Part shown: positions 23,501 through 35,349 of the stretch, piece by piece
How the letters are laid out: every line of letters starts with the position of its first letter
Numbering within the stretch: the stretch's first letter is position 1
Position numbers and translations under genes: made by a program
Notes under the pieces: generated by a model
Databases searched by the model: none
Seen by the model: the letters and a program-made list of their open reading frames with translations, nothing else
What the model was told of the DNA's origin: nothing
Origin: Hippasteria phrygiana
Taxonomy: Eukaryota > Echinodermata > Asteroidea > Valvatida > Goniasteridae
Length of the DNA: 64,000 nt
Assembly: GCA_037893225.1 (NCBI GenBank)
Contig: JAZGUH010000282.1
Span: 620,001-684,000 of the forward strand
Reading direction: 5' to 3'

Positions 23501-25636
23501 TGTCAAAATTACTGAATTTGGTTGATATTTCATGCAATTATGAATGAGTAAAGCAAGTCATACCCCAGGGAATTTGACAGGCATGGAGCAATAAATAGAA
23601 GGTAATATGCACACAGATGTTGGCCGGAAAGAAAATAAACATTGCGAGGTTTGAATTTTCTCCACAAGTTTTAACTCTAGGAAGCCGCCGATGATTGCAA
23701 CATGTAGCGCCAGATCTAAGCTATCCATACATGTCAAAATTGCTGTATTTGGTTTATATTTCATGCAATTATGAATGAGTAAAGCAAGTCATACCCTAGG
23801 GAATTTGACAGGCATGGAGCAATAAATAGAAGGTAATATGCACACAGATGTTGGCCGGAAAGAAAATAAACATTGCGAGGTTTGAATTTTCTCCACAAGT
23901 GTTAACTCTAGGAAGCCGCCGATGATTGCAACATGTAGCGCCAGATCTAAGCTATCCATACATGTCAAAATTACTGTATTTGGTTTATATTTCATGCAAT
24001 TATGAATGAGTAAAGCAAGTCATACCCTAGGGAATTTGACAGGCATGGAGCAATAAATAGAAGGTAATATGCACACAGATGTTGGCCGGAAAGAAAATAA
24101 ACATTGCGAGGTTTGAATTTTCTCCACAAGTGTTAACTCTAAGAAGCCGCCGATAATTGCAACATGTAGCGCCAGATCTAAGCTATCCATACATGTCAAA
24201 ATTACTGTATTTGGTTGATATTTCATGCAATTATGAATGAGTAAAGCAAGTCATACCCCAGGGAATTTGACAGGCATGGAGCAATAAATAGAAGGTAATA
24301 TGCACACAGATGTTGGCCGGGAAGAAAATAAACATTGCGAGGTTTGAATTTTCTCCACAAGTTTTAACTCTAAGAAGCCGCCGATAATTGCAACATGTAG
24401 CGCCAGATCTAAGCTATCCATACATGTCAAAATTACTGTATTTGGTTGATATTTCATGCAATTATGAATGAGTAAAGCAAGTCATACCCCAGGGAATTTG
24501 ACAGGCATGGAGCAATAAATAGAAGGTAATATGCACACAGATGTTGGCCGGGAAGAAAATAAACATTGCGAGGTTTGAATTTTCTCCACAAGTGTTAACT
24601 CTAGGAAGCCGCCGATGATTGCAACATGTAGCGCCAGATCTAAGCTATCCATACATGTCAAAATTACTGTATTTGGTTTATATTTCATGCAATTATGAAT
24701 GAGTAAAGCAAGTCATACCCTAGGGAATTTGACAGGCATGGAGCAATAAATAGAAGGTAATATGCACACAGATGTTGGCCGGAAAGAAAATAAACATTGC
24801 GAGGTTTGAATTTTCTCCACAAGTTTTAACTCAAGGAAGCCGCCGATGATTGCAACATGTAGGCCAGATCTAAGCTATCCATACATGTCAAAATTACTGT
24901 ATTTGGTTTATATTTCATGCAATTATGAATGAGTAAAGCAAGTCATACCCTAGGGAATTTGACAGGCATGGAGCAATAAATAGAAGGTAATATGCACACA
25001 GATGTTGGCCGGAAAGAAAATAAACATTGCGAGGTTTGAATTTTCTCCACAAGTGTTAACTCTAAGAAGCCGCCGATAATTGCAACATGTAGCGCCAGAT
25101 CTAAGCTATCCATACATGTCAAAATTACTGTATTTGGTTGATATTTCATGCAATTATGAATGAGTAAAGCAAGTCATACCCCAGGGAATTTGACAGGCAT
25201 GGAGCAATAAATAGAAGGTAATATGCACACAGATGTTGGCCGGGAAGAAAATAAACATTGCGAGGTTTGAATTTTCTCCACAAGTTTTAACTCCAAGAAG
25301 CCGCCGATAATTGCAACATGTAGCGCCAGATCTAAGCTATCCATACATGTCAAAATTACTGAATTTGGTTGATATTTCATGCAATTATGAATGAGTAGAG
25401 CAAGTCCATACCCCGGGGAATTTGACAGGCATGGAGCAATAAATAAGAGGTAATCTGCACACAGATGGTGGCCGGGAAGAAAATAAACATTGCGAGGTTT
25501 GAATTTTCTCCACAAGTGTTAACTCTAAGAAGCCGCCGATAATTGCAACATGTAGCGCCAGATCTAAGCTATCCATACATGTCAAAATTACTGAATTTGG
25601 TTGATATTTCATGCAATTATGAATGAGTAAAGCAAG
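20552..25636 (+). repeat. 22-unit mosaic region sharing ccccgggg and ctccaag markers
   Basis: Unit starts run 20552, 20783, 21015, 21246, 21477, 21708, 21939, 22171, 22402, 22633, 22864, 23095, 23326, 23558, 23789, 24020, 24251, 24482, 24713, 24943, 25174 and 25405. Units 21939, 23326 and 25405 carry ccccgggg, creating a SmaI site. Units 21708 and 25174 carry ctccaagaag. Blocks of five (21015-22170), six (22171-23557) and nine (23558-25636) units each begin with type a. Unit 20552 has ggttaatat. Unit 24713 is 230 bp because one base is missing at about 24862 (gtaggccag for gtagcgccag). Confidence 0.88.
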
Positions 25637-27486
25637 TCATACCCCAGGGAATTTGACAGGCATGGAGCAATAAATAGAAGGTAATATGCACACAGATGTT
25701 GGCCGGAAAGAAAATAAACATTGCGAGGTTTGAATTTTCTCCACAAGTTTTAACTCTAGGAAGCCGCCGATGATTGCAACATGTAGCGCCAGATCTAAGC
25801 TATCCATACATGTCAAAATTGCTGTATTTGGTTTATATTTCATGCAATTATGAATGAGTAAAGCAAGTCATACCCTAGGGAATTTGACAGGCATGGAGCA
25901 ATAAATAGAAGGTAATATGCACACAGATGTTGGCCGGAAAGAAAATAAACATTGCGAGGTTTGAATTTTCTCCACAAGTGTTAACTCTAGGAAGCCGCCG
26001 ATGATTGCAACATGTAGCGCCAGATCTAAGCTATCCATACATGTCAAAATTACTGTATTTGGTTTATATTTCATGCAATTATGAATGAGTAAAGCAAGTC
26101 ATACCCTAGGGAATTTGACAGGCATGGAGCAATAAATAGAAGGTAATATGCACACAGATGTTGGCCGGAAAGAAAATAAACATTGCGAGGTTTGAATTTT
26201 CTCCACAAGTGTTAACTCTAAGAAGCCGCCGATAATTGCAACATGTAGCGCCAGATCTAAGCTATCCATACATGTCAAAATTACTGTATTTGGTTGATAT
26301 TTCATGCAATTATGAATGAGTAAAGCAAGTCATACCCCAGGGAATTTGACAGGCATGGAGCAATAAATAGAAGGTAATATGCACACAGATGTTGGCCGGG
26401 AAGAAAATAAACATTGCGAGGTTTGAATTTTCTCCACAAGTTTTAACTCTAAGAAGCCGCCGATAATTGCAACATGTAGCGCCAGATCTAAGCTATCCAT
26501 ACATGTCAAAATTACTGAATTTGGTTGATATTTCATGCAATTATGAATGAGTAGAGCAAGTCCATACCCCAGGGAATTTGACAGGCATGGAGCAATAAAT
26601 AAGAGGTAATCTGCACACAGATGGTGGCCGGGAAGAAAATAAACATTGCGAGGTTTGAATTTTCTCCACAAGTGTTAACTCTAAGAAGCCGCCGATAATT
26701 GCAACATGTAGCGCCAGATCTAAGCTATCCATACATGTCAAAATTGCTGTATTTGGTTTATATTTCATGCAATTATGAATGAGTAAAGCAAGTCATACCC
26801 TAGGGAATTTGACAGGCATGGAGCAATAAATAGAAGGTAATATGCACACAGATGTTGGCCGGAAAGAAAATAAACATTGCGAGGTTTGAATTTTCTCCAC
26901 TAGTTTTAACTCTAAGAAGCCGCCGATAATTGCAACATGTAGCGCCAGATCTAAGCTATCCATACATGTCAAAATTACTGAATTTGGTTGATATTTCATG
27001 CAATTATGAATGAGTAAAGCAAGTCCATACCCCAGGGAATTTGACAGGCATGGAGCAATAAATAGACGGTAACATGTACACAGATGTTGGCCGGAAAGAA
27101 AATAAACATTGCGAGGTTTGAATTTTCTCCACAAGTTTTAACTCTAGGAAGCCGCCGATGATTGCAACATGTAGCGCCAGATCTAAGCTATCCATACATG
27201 TCAAAATTACTGTATTTGGTTGATATTTCATGCAATTATGAATGAGTAAAGCAAGTCATACCCCAGGGAATTTGACAGGCATGGAGCAATAAATAGAAGG
27301 TAATATGCACACAGATGTTGGCCGGGAAGAAAATAAACATTGCGAGGTTTGAATTTTCTCCACAAGTGTTAACTCTAAGAAGCCGCCGATAATTGCAACA
27401 TGTAGCGCCAGATCTAAGCTATCCATAGAAGGCAAAATTACTGAATTTGGTTGATATTTCATGCAATTATGAATGAGTAAAGCAAG
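25637..27486 (+). repeat. 1850-bp 8-unit repeat, copy 1 of 3
   Basis: Units at 25637 a, 25868 (ccctaggg, gtgttaactctagg, ggtttat), 26099 f, 26330 g, 26561 h/a hybrid, 26793 b, 27024 c and 27256 d. Two are 232 bp. Unit 27256 carries a private cluster at 27428-27432 (atagaaggc for atacatgtc). The same order runs three times without interruption to 31186, the cleanest higher-order repeat in the window. Confidence 0.93.
26561..26792 (+). repeat. Hybrid unit h/a with late switch, founder type
   Basis: The front is type h through gataatt (site 136) and the tail is type a from attgc (site 185). The switch lies in unit 137-184. The same hybrid is seen at 28411, 30261, 33962, 36274, 54555, 56407 and 59184, so one recombination product has since been spread by amplification. 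It differs from the 60341 hybrid, which switched much earlier in the unit. Confidence 0.88.
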
Positions 27487-29336
27487 TCATACCCCAGGGA
27501 ATTTGACAGGCATGGAGCAATAAATAGAAGGTAATATGCACACAGATGTTGGCCGGAAAGAAAATAAACATTGCGAGGTTTGAATTTTCTCCACAAGTTT
27601 TAACTCTAGGAAGCCGCCGATGATTGCAACATGTAGCGCCAGATCTAAGCTATCCATACATGTCAAAATTGCTGTATTTGGTTTATATTTCATGCAATTA
27701 TGAATGAGTAAAGCAAGTCATACCCTAGGGAATTTGACAGGCATGGAGCAATAAATAGAAGGTAATATGCACACAGATGTTGGCCGGAAAGAAAATAAAC
27801 ATTGCGATGTTTGAATTTTCTCCACAAGTGTTAACTCTAGGAAGCCGCCGATGATTGCAACATGTAGCGCCAGATCTAAGCTATCCATACATGTCAAAAT
27901 TACTGTATTTGGTTTATATTTCATGCAATTATGAATGAGTAAAGCAAGTCATACCCTAGGGAATTTGACAGGCATGGAGCAATAAATAGAAGGTAATATG
28001 CACACAGATGTTGGCCGGAAAGAAAATAAACATTGCGAGGTTTGAATTTTCTCCACAAGTGTTAACTCTAAGAAGCCGCCGATAATTGCAACATGTAGCG
28101 CCAGATCTAAGCTATCCATACATGTCAAAATTACTGTATTTGGTTGATATTTCATGCAATTATGAATGAGTAAAGCAAGTCATACCCCAGGGAATTTGAC
28201 AGGCATGGAGCAATAAATAGAAGGTAATATGCACACAGATGTTGGCCGGGAAGAAAATAAACATTGCGAGGTTTGAATTTTCTCCACAAGTTTTAACTCT
28301 AAGAAGCCGCCGATAATTGCAACATGTAGCGCCAGATCTAAGCTATCCATACATGTCAAAATTACTGAATTTGGTTGATATTTCATGCAATTATGAATGA
28401 GTAGAGCAAGTCCATACCCCAGGGAATTTGACAGGCATGGAGCAATAAATAAGAGGTAATCTGCACACAGATGGTGGCCGGGAAGAAAATAAACATTGCG
28501 AGGTTTGAATTTTCTCCACAAGTGTTAACTCTAAGAAGCCGCCGATAATTGCAACATGTAGCGCCAGATCTAAGCTATCCATACATGTCAAAATTGCTGT
28601 ATTTGGTTTATATTTCATGCAATTATGAATGAGTAAAGCAAGTCATACCCTAGGGAATTTGACAGGCATGGAGCAATAAATAGAAGGTAATATGCACACA
28701 GATGTTGGCCGGAAAGAAAATAAACATTGCGAGGTTTGAATTTTCTCCACTAGTTTTAACTCTAAGAAGCCGCCGATAATTGCAACATGTAGCGCCAGAT
28801 CTAAGCTATCCATACATGTCAAAATTACTGAATTTGGTTGATATTTCATGCAATTATGAATGAGTAAAGCAAGTCCATACCCCAGGGAATTTGACAGGCA
28901 TGGAGCAATAAATAGACGGTAACATGTACACAGATGTTGGCCGGAAAGAAAATAAACATTGCGAGGTTTGAATTTTCTCCACAAGTTTTAACTCTAGGAA
29001 GCCGCCGATGATTGCAACATGTAGCGCCAGATCTAAGCTATCCATACATGTCAAAATTACTGTATTTGGTTGATATTTCATGCAATTATGAATGAGTAAA
29101 GCAAGTCATACCCCAGGGAATTTGACAGGCATGGAGCAATAAATAGAAGGTAATATGCACACAGATGTTGGCCGGGAAGAAAATAAACATTGCGAGGTTT
29201 GAATTTTCTCCACAAGTGTTAACTCTAAGAAGCCGCCGATAATTGCAACATGTAGCGCCAGATCTAAGCTATCCATACATGTCAAAATTACTGAATTTGG
29301 TTGATATTTCATGCAATTATGAATGAGTAAAGCAAG
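27487..29336 (+). repeat. 1850-bp 8-unit repeat, copy 2 of 3
   Basis: Units at 27487, 27718, 27949, 28180, 28411 (h/a hybrid), 28643, 28874 and 29106 follow copy 1 at an exact offset of 1850 bp. A private gcgatgtttg, for gcgaggtttg, occurs at about 27807 in the second unit. The last unit has the normal atacatgtc where copy 1 has the mutation cluster. Confidence 0.93.
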
Positions 29337-31186
29337 TCATACCCCAGGGAATTTGACAGGCATGGAGCAATAAATAGAAGGTAATATGCACACAGATGTT
29401 GGCCGGAAAGAAAATAAACATTGCGAGGTTTGAATTTTCTCCACAAGTTTTAACTCTAGGAAGCCGCCGATGATTGCAACATGTAGCGCCAGATCTAAGC
29501 TATCCATACATGTCAAAATTGCTGTATTTGGTTTATATTTCATGCAATTATGAATGAGTAAAGCAAGTCATACCCTAGGGAATTTGACAGGCATGGAGCA
29601 ATAAATAGAAGGTAATATGCACACAGATGTTGGCCGGAAAGAAAATAAACATTGCGAGGTTTGAATTTTCTCCACAAGTGTTAACTCCAGGAAGCCGCCG
29701 ATGATTGCAACATGTAGCGCCAGATCTAAGCTATCCATACATGTCAAAATTACTGTATTTGGTTTATATTTCATGCAATTATGAATGAGTAAAGCAAGTC
29801 ATACCCTAGGGAATTTGACAGGCATGGAGCAATAAATAGAAGGTAATATGCACACAGATGTTGGCCGGAAAGAAAATAAACATTGCGAGGTTTGAATTTT
29901 CTCCACAAGTGTTAACTCTAAGAAGCCGCCGATAATTGCAACATGTAGCGCCAGATCTAAGCTATCCATACATGTCAAAATTACTGTATTTGGTTGATAT
30001 TTCATGCAATTATGAATGAGTAAAGCAAGTCATACCCCAGGGAATTTGACAGGCATGGAGCAATAAATAGAAGGTAATATGCACACAGATGTTGGCCGGG
30101 AAGAAAATAAACATTGCGAGGTTTGAATTTTCTCCACAAGTTTTAACTCTAAGAAGCCGCCGATAATTGCAACATGTAGCGCCAGATCTAAGCTATCCAT
30201 ACATGTCAAAATTACTGAATTTGGTTGATATTTCATGCAATTATGAATGAGTAGAGCAAGTCCATACCCCAGGGAATTTGACAGGCATGGAGCAATAAAT
30301 AAGAGGTAATCTGCACACAGATGGTGGCCGGGAAGAAAATAAACATTGCGAGGTTTGAATTTTCTCCACAAGTGTTAACTCTAAGAAGCCGCCGATAATT
30401 GCAACATGTAGCGCCAGATCTAAGCTATCCATACATGTCAAAATTGCTGTATTTGGTTTATATTTCATGCAATTATGAATGAGTAAAGCAAGTCATACCC
30501 TAGGGAATTTGACAGGCATGGAGCAATAAATAGAAGGTAATATGCACACAGATGTTGGCCGGAAAGAAAATAAACATTGCGAGGTTTGAATTTTCTCCAC
30601 TAGTTTTAACTCTAAGAAGCCGCCGATAATTGCAACATGTAGCGCCAGATCTAAGCTATCCATACATGTCAAAATTACTGAATTTGGTTGATATTTCATG
30701 CAATTATGAATGAGTAAAGCAAGTCCATACCCCAGGGAATTTGACAGGCATGGAGCAATAAATAGACGGTAACATGTACACAGATGTTGGCCGGAAAGAA
30801 AATAAACATTGCGAGGTTTGAATTTTCTCCACAAGTTTTAACTCTAGGAAGCCGCCGATGATTGCAACATGTAGCGCCAGATCTAAGCTATCCATACATG
30901 TCAAAATTACTGTATTTGGTTGATATTTCATGCAATTATGAATGAGTAAAGCAAGTCATACCCCAGGGAATTTGACAGGCATGGAGCAATAAATAGAAGG
31001 TAATATGCACACAGATGTTGGCCGGGAAGAAAATAAACATTGCGAGGTTTGAATTTTCTCCACAAGTGTTAACTCTAAGAAGCCGCCGATGATTGCAACA
31101 TGTAGCGCCAGATCTAAGCTATCCATACATGTCAAAATTACTGAATTTGGTTGATATTTCATGCAATTATGAATGAGTAAAGCAAG
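29337..31186 (+). repeat. 1850-bp 8-unit repeat, copy 3 of 3
   Basis: Units at 29337, 29568, 29799, 30030, 30261 (h/a hybrid), 30493, 30724 and 30956 again keep the 1850-bp offset. Unit 29568 has a private ctccagg, and unit 30956 has gatgatt where copies 1 and 2 have gataatt. After this block the order changes to e f g h. Confidence 0.93.
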
Positions 31187-33037
31187 TCATACCCCAGGGA
31201 ATTTGACAGGCATGGAGCAATAAATAGAAGGTAATATGCACACAGATGTTGGCCGGAAAGAAAATAAACATTGCGAGGTTTGAATTTTCTCCACAAGTTT
31301 TAACTCAAGGAAGCCGCCGATGATTGCAACATGTAGCGCCAGATCTAAGCTATCCATACATGTCAAAATTACTGTATTTGGTTTATATTTCATGCAATTA
31401 TGAATGAGTAAAGCAAGTCATACCCTAGGGAATTTGACTGGCATGGAGCAATAAATAGAAGGTAATATGCACACAGATGTTGGCCGGAAAGAAAATAAAC
31501 ATTGCGAGGTTTGAATTTTCTCCACAAGTGTTAACTCTAAGAAGCCGCCGATAATTGCAACATGTAGCGCCAGATCTAAGCTATCCATACATGTCAAAAT
31601 TACTGTATTTGGTTGATATTTCATGCAATTATGAATGAGTAAAGCAAGTCATACCCCAGGGAATTTGACAGGCATGGAGCAATAAATAGAAGGTAATATG
31701 CACACAGATGTTGGCCGGGAAGAAAATAAACATTGCGAGGTTTGAATTTTCTCCACAAGTTTTAACTCTAAGAAGCCGCCGATAATTGCAACATGTAGCG
31801 CCAGATCTAAGCTATCCATACATGTCAAAATTACTGAATTTGGTTGATATTTCATGCAATTATGAATGAGTAGAGCAAGTCCATACCCCAGGGAATTTGA
31901 CAGGCATGGAGCAATAAATAAGAGGTAATCTGCACACAGATGGTGGCCGGGAAGAAAATAAACATTGCGAGGTTGGAATTTTCTCCACAAGTGTTAACTC
32001 TAAGAAGCCGCCGATAATTGCAACATGTAGCGCCAGATCTAAGCTATCCATACATGTCAAAATTACTGAATTTGGTTGATATTTCATGCAATTATGAATG
32101 AGTAAAGCAAGTCATACCCCAGGGAATTTGACAGACATGGAGCAATAAATAGAAGGTAATATGCACACAGATGTTGGCCGGAAAGAAAATAAACATTGCG
32201 AGGTTTGAATTTTCTCCCCAAGTGTTAACTCTAAGAAGCCGCCGATAATTGCAACATGTAGCGCCAGATCTAAGCTATCCATACATGTCAAAATTACTGA
32301 ATTTGGTTGATATTTCATGCAATTATGAATGAGTAAAGCAAGTCCATACCCCAGGGAATTTGACATGCATGGAGCAATAAATAGACGGTAACATGTACAC
32401 AGATGTTGGCCGGAAAGAAAATATACATTGCGAGGTTTGAATTTTCTCCACAAGTTTTAACTCTAGGAAGCCGCCGATGATTGCAACATGTAGCGCCAGA
32501 TCTAAGCTATCCATACATGTCAAAATTACTGTATTTGGTTGATATTTCATGCAATTATGAATGAGTAAAGCAAGTCATACCCCAGGGAATTTGACAGGCA
32601 TGGAGCAATAAATAGAAGGTAATATGCACACAGATGTTGGCCGGGAAGAAAATAAACATTGCGAGGTTTGAATTTTCTCCACAAGTGTTAACTCTAAGAA
32701 GTCGCCGATAATTGCAACATGTAGCGCCAGATCTAAGCTATCCATACATGTCAAAATTACTGAATTTGGTTGATATTTCATGCAATTATGAATGAGTAAA
32801 GCAAGTCCATACCCCAGGGAATTTGACATGCATGGAGCAATAAATAGACGGTAACATGTACACAGATGTTGGCCGGAAAGAAAATAAACATTGCGAGGTT
32901 TGAATTTTCTCCACAAGTTTTAACTCTAGGAAGCCGCCGATGATTGCAACATGTAGCGCCATATCTAAGCTATCCATACATGTCAAAATTACTGTTTTTG
33001 GGTGATATTTCATGCAATTATGAATGAGTAAAGCAAG
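31187..33037 (+). repeat. Eight units linking two repeat zones
   Basis: Units at 31187 e, 31418 f with actggcatgg, 31649 g, 31880 h, 32112 a/b2 hybrid, 32343 l, 32575 (gtcgcc) and 32806 (gccatatc, ctgtttttggg). The 32343-33037 run resembles 38356-39050. Unit 31880 has a private gaggttggaatt at about 31976. Confidence 0.87.
32112..32342 (+). repeat. Hybrid unit a/b2
   Basis: The front carries the a-type acagacatgg with ccccaggg, and the rear carries the b2-type ctccccaag, gtgttaac, gataatt and ctgaatt. In the parallel segments at 6899 and 37894, a and b2 are separate neighbouring units. Here one unit holds both sets of markers and one unit is missing. The switch lies between unit sites 24 and 107. 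Confidence 0.82.
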
Positions 33038-35349
33038 TCATACCCCAGGGAATTTGACAGGCATGGAGCAATAAATAGAAGGTAATATGCACACAGATGT
33101 TGGCCGGGAAGAAAATAAACATTGCGAGGTTTGAATTTTCTCCACAAGTTTTAACTCTAGGAAGCCGCCGATGATTGCAACATGTAGCGCCAGATCTAAG
33201 CTATCCATACATGTCAACATTACTGTATTTGGTTTATATTTCATGCAATTATGAATGAGTAAAGCAAGTCATACCCTAGGGAATTTGACAGGCATGGAGC
33301 AATAAATAGAAGGTAATATGCACACAGATGTTGGCCGGAAAGAAAATAAACATTGCGAGGTTTGAATTTTCTCCACAAGTGTTAACTCTAGGAAGCCGCC
33401 GATGATTGCAACATGTAGCGCCAGATCTAAGCTATCCATACATGTCAAAATTACTGTATTTGGTTTATATTTCATGCAATTATGAATGAGTAAAGCAAGT
33501 CATACCCTAGGGAATTTGACAGGCATGGAGCAATAAATAGAAGGTAATATGCACACAGATGTTGGCCGGAAAGAAAATAAACATTGCGAGGTTTGAATTT
33601 TCTCCACAAGTGTTAACTCTAAGAAGCCGCCGATAATTGCAACATGTAGCGCCAGATCTAAGCTATCCATACATGTCAAAATTACTGTATTTGGTTGATA
33701 TTTCATGCAATTATGAATGAGTAAAGCAAGTCATACCCCAGGGAATTTGACAGGCATGGAGCAATAAATAGAAGGTAATATGCACACAGATGTTGGCCGG
33801 GAAGAAAATAAACATTGCGAGGTTTGAATTTTCTCCACAAGTTTTAACTCTAAGAAGCCGCCGATAATTGCAACATGTAGCGCCAGATCTAAGCTATCCA
33901 TACATGTCAAAATTACTGAATTTGGTTGATATTTCATGCAATTATGAATGAGTAGAGCAAGTCCATACCCCAGGGAATTTGACAGGCATGGAGCAATAAA
34001 TAAGAGGTAATCTGCACACAGATGGTGGCCGGGAAGAAAATAAACATTGCGAGGTTTGAATTTTCTCCACAAGTGTTAACTCTAAGAAGCCGCCGATAAT
34101 TGCAACATGTAGCGCCAGATCTAAGCTATCCATAAATGTCAAAATTGCTGTATTTGGTTTATATTTCATGCAATTATGAATGAGTAAAGCAAGTCATACC
34201 CTAGGGAATTTGACAGGCATGGAGCAATAAATAGAAGGTAATATGCACACAGATGTTGGCCGGAAAGAAAATAAACATTGCGAGGTTTGAATTTTCTCCA
34301 CTAGTTTTAACTCTAAGAAGCCGCCGATAATTGCAACATGTAGCGCCAGATCTAAGCTATCCATACATGTCAAAATTACTGAATTTGGTTGATATTTCAT
34401 GCAATTATGAATGAGTAAAGCAAGTCCATACCCCAGGGAATTTGACAGGCATGGAGCAATAAATAGACGGTAACATGTACACAGATGTTGGCCGGAAAGA
34501 AAATAAACATTGCGAGGTTTGAATTTTCTCCACAAGTTTTAACTCTAGGAAGCCGCCGATGATTGCAACATGTAGCGCCAGATCTAAGCTATCCATACAT
34601 GTCAAAATTACTGTATTTGGTTGATATTTCATGCAATTATGAATGAGTAAAGCAAGTCATACCCCAGGGAATTTGACAGGCATGGAGCAATAAATAGAAG
34701 GTAATATGCACACAGATGTTGGCCGGGAAGAAAATAAACATTGCGAGGTTTGAATTTTCTCCACAAGTGTTAACTCTAAGAAGCCGCCGATGATTGCAAC
34801 ATGTAGCGCCAGATCTAAGCTATCCATACATGTCAAAATTACTGAATTTGGTTGATATTTCATGCAATTATGAATGAGTAAAGCAAGTCATACCCCAGGG
34901 AATTTGACAGGCATGGAGCAATAAATAGAAGGTAATATGCACACAGATGTTGGCCGGAAAGAAAATAAACATTGCGAGGTTTGAATTTTCTCCACAAGTT
35001 TTAACTCAAGGAAGCCGCCGATGATTGCAACATGTAGCGCCAGATCTAAGCTATCCATACATGTCAAAATTACTGTATTTGGTTTATATTTCATGCAATT
35101 ATGAATGAGTAAAGCAAGTCATACCCTAGGGAATTTGACTGGCATGGAGCAATAAATAGAAGGTAATATGCACACAGATGTTGGCCGGAAAGAAAATAAA
35201 CATTGCGAGGTTTGAATTTTCTCCACAAGTGTTAACTCTAAGAAGCCGCCGATAATTGCAACATGTAGCGCCAGATCTAAGCTATCCATACATGTCAAAA
35301 TTACTGTATTTGGTTGATATTTCATGCAATTATGAATGAGTAAAGCAAG
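33038..35349 (+). repeat. 2312-bp 10-unit repeat, copy 1
   Basis: Units start at 33038, 33269, 33500, 33731, 33962, 34194, 34425, 34657, 34888 and 35119. Distinctive markers are caacatt plus ggtttat in the first unit, cataaatgtc in the h/a hybrid at 33962, and actggcatgg in 35119. Two units are 232 bp. The order matches 35350 onward at an exact 2312-bp offset. Confidence 0.92.
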
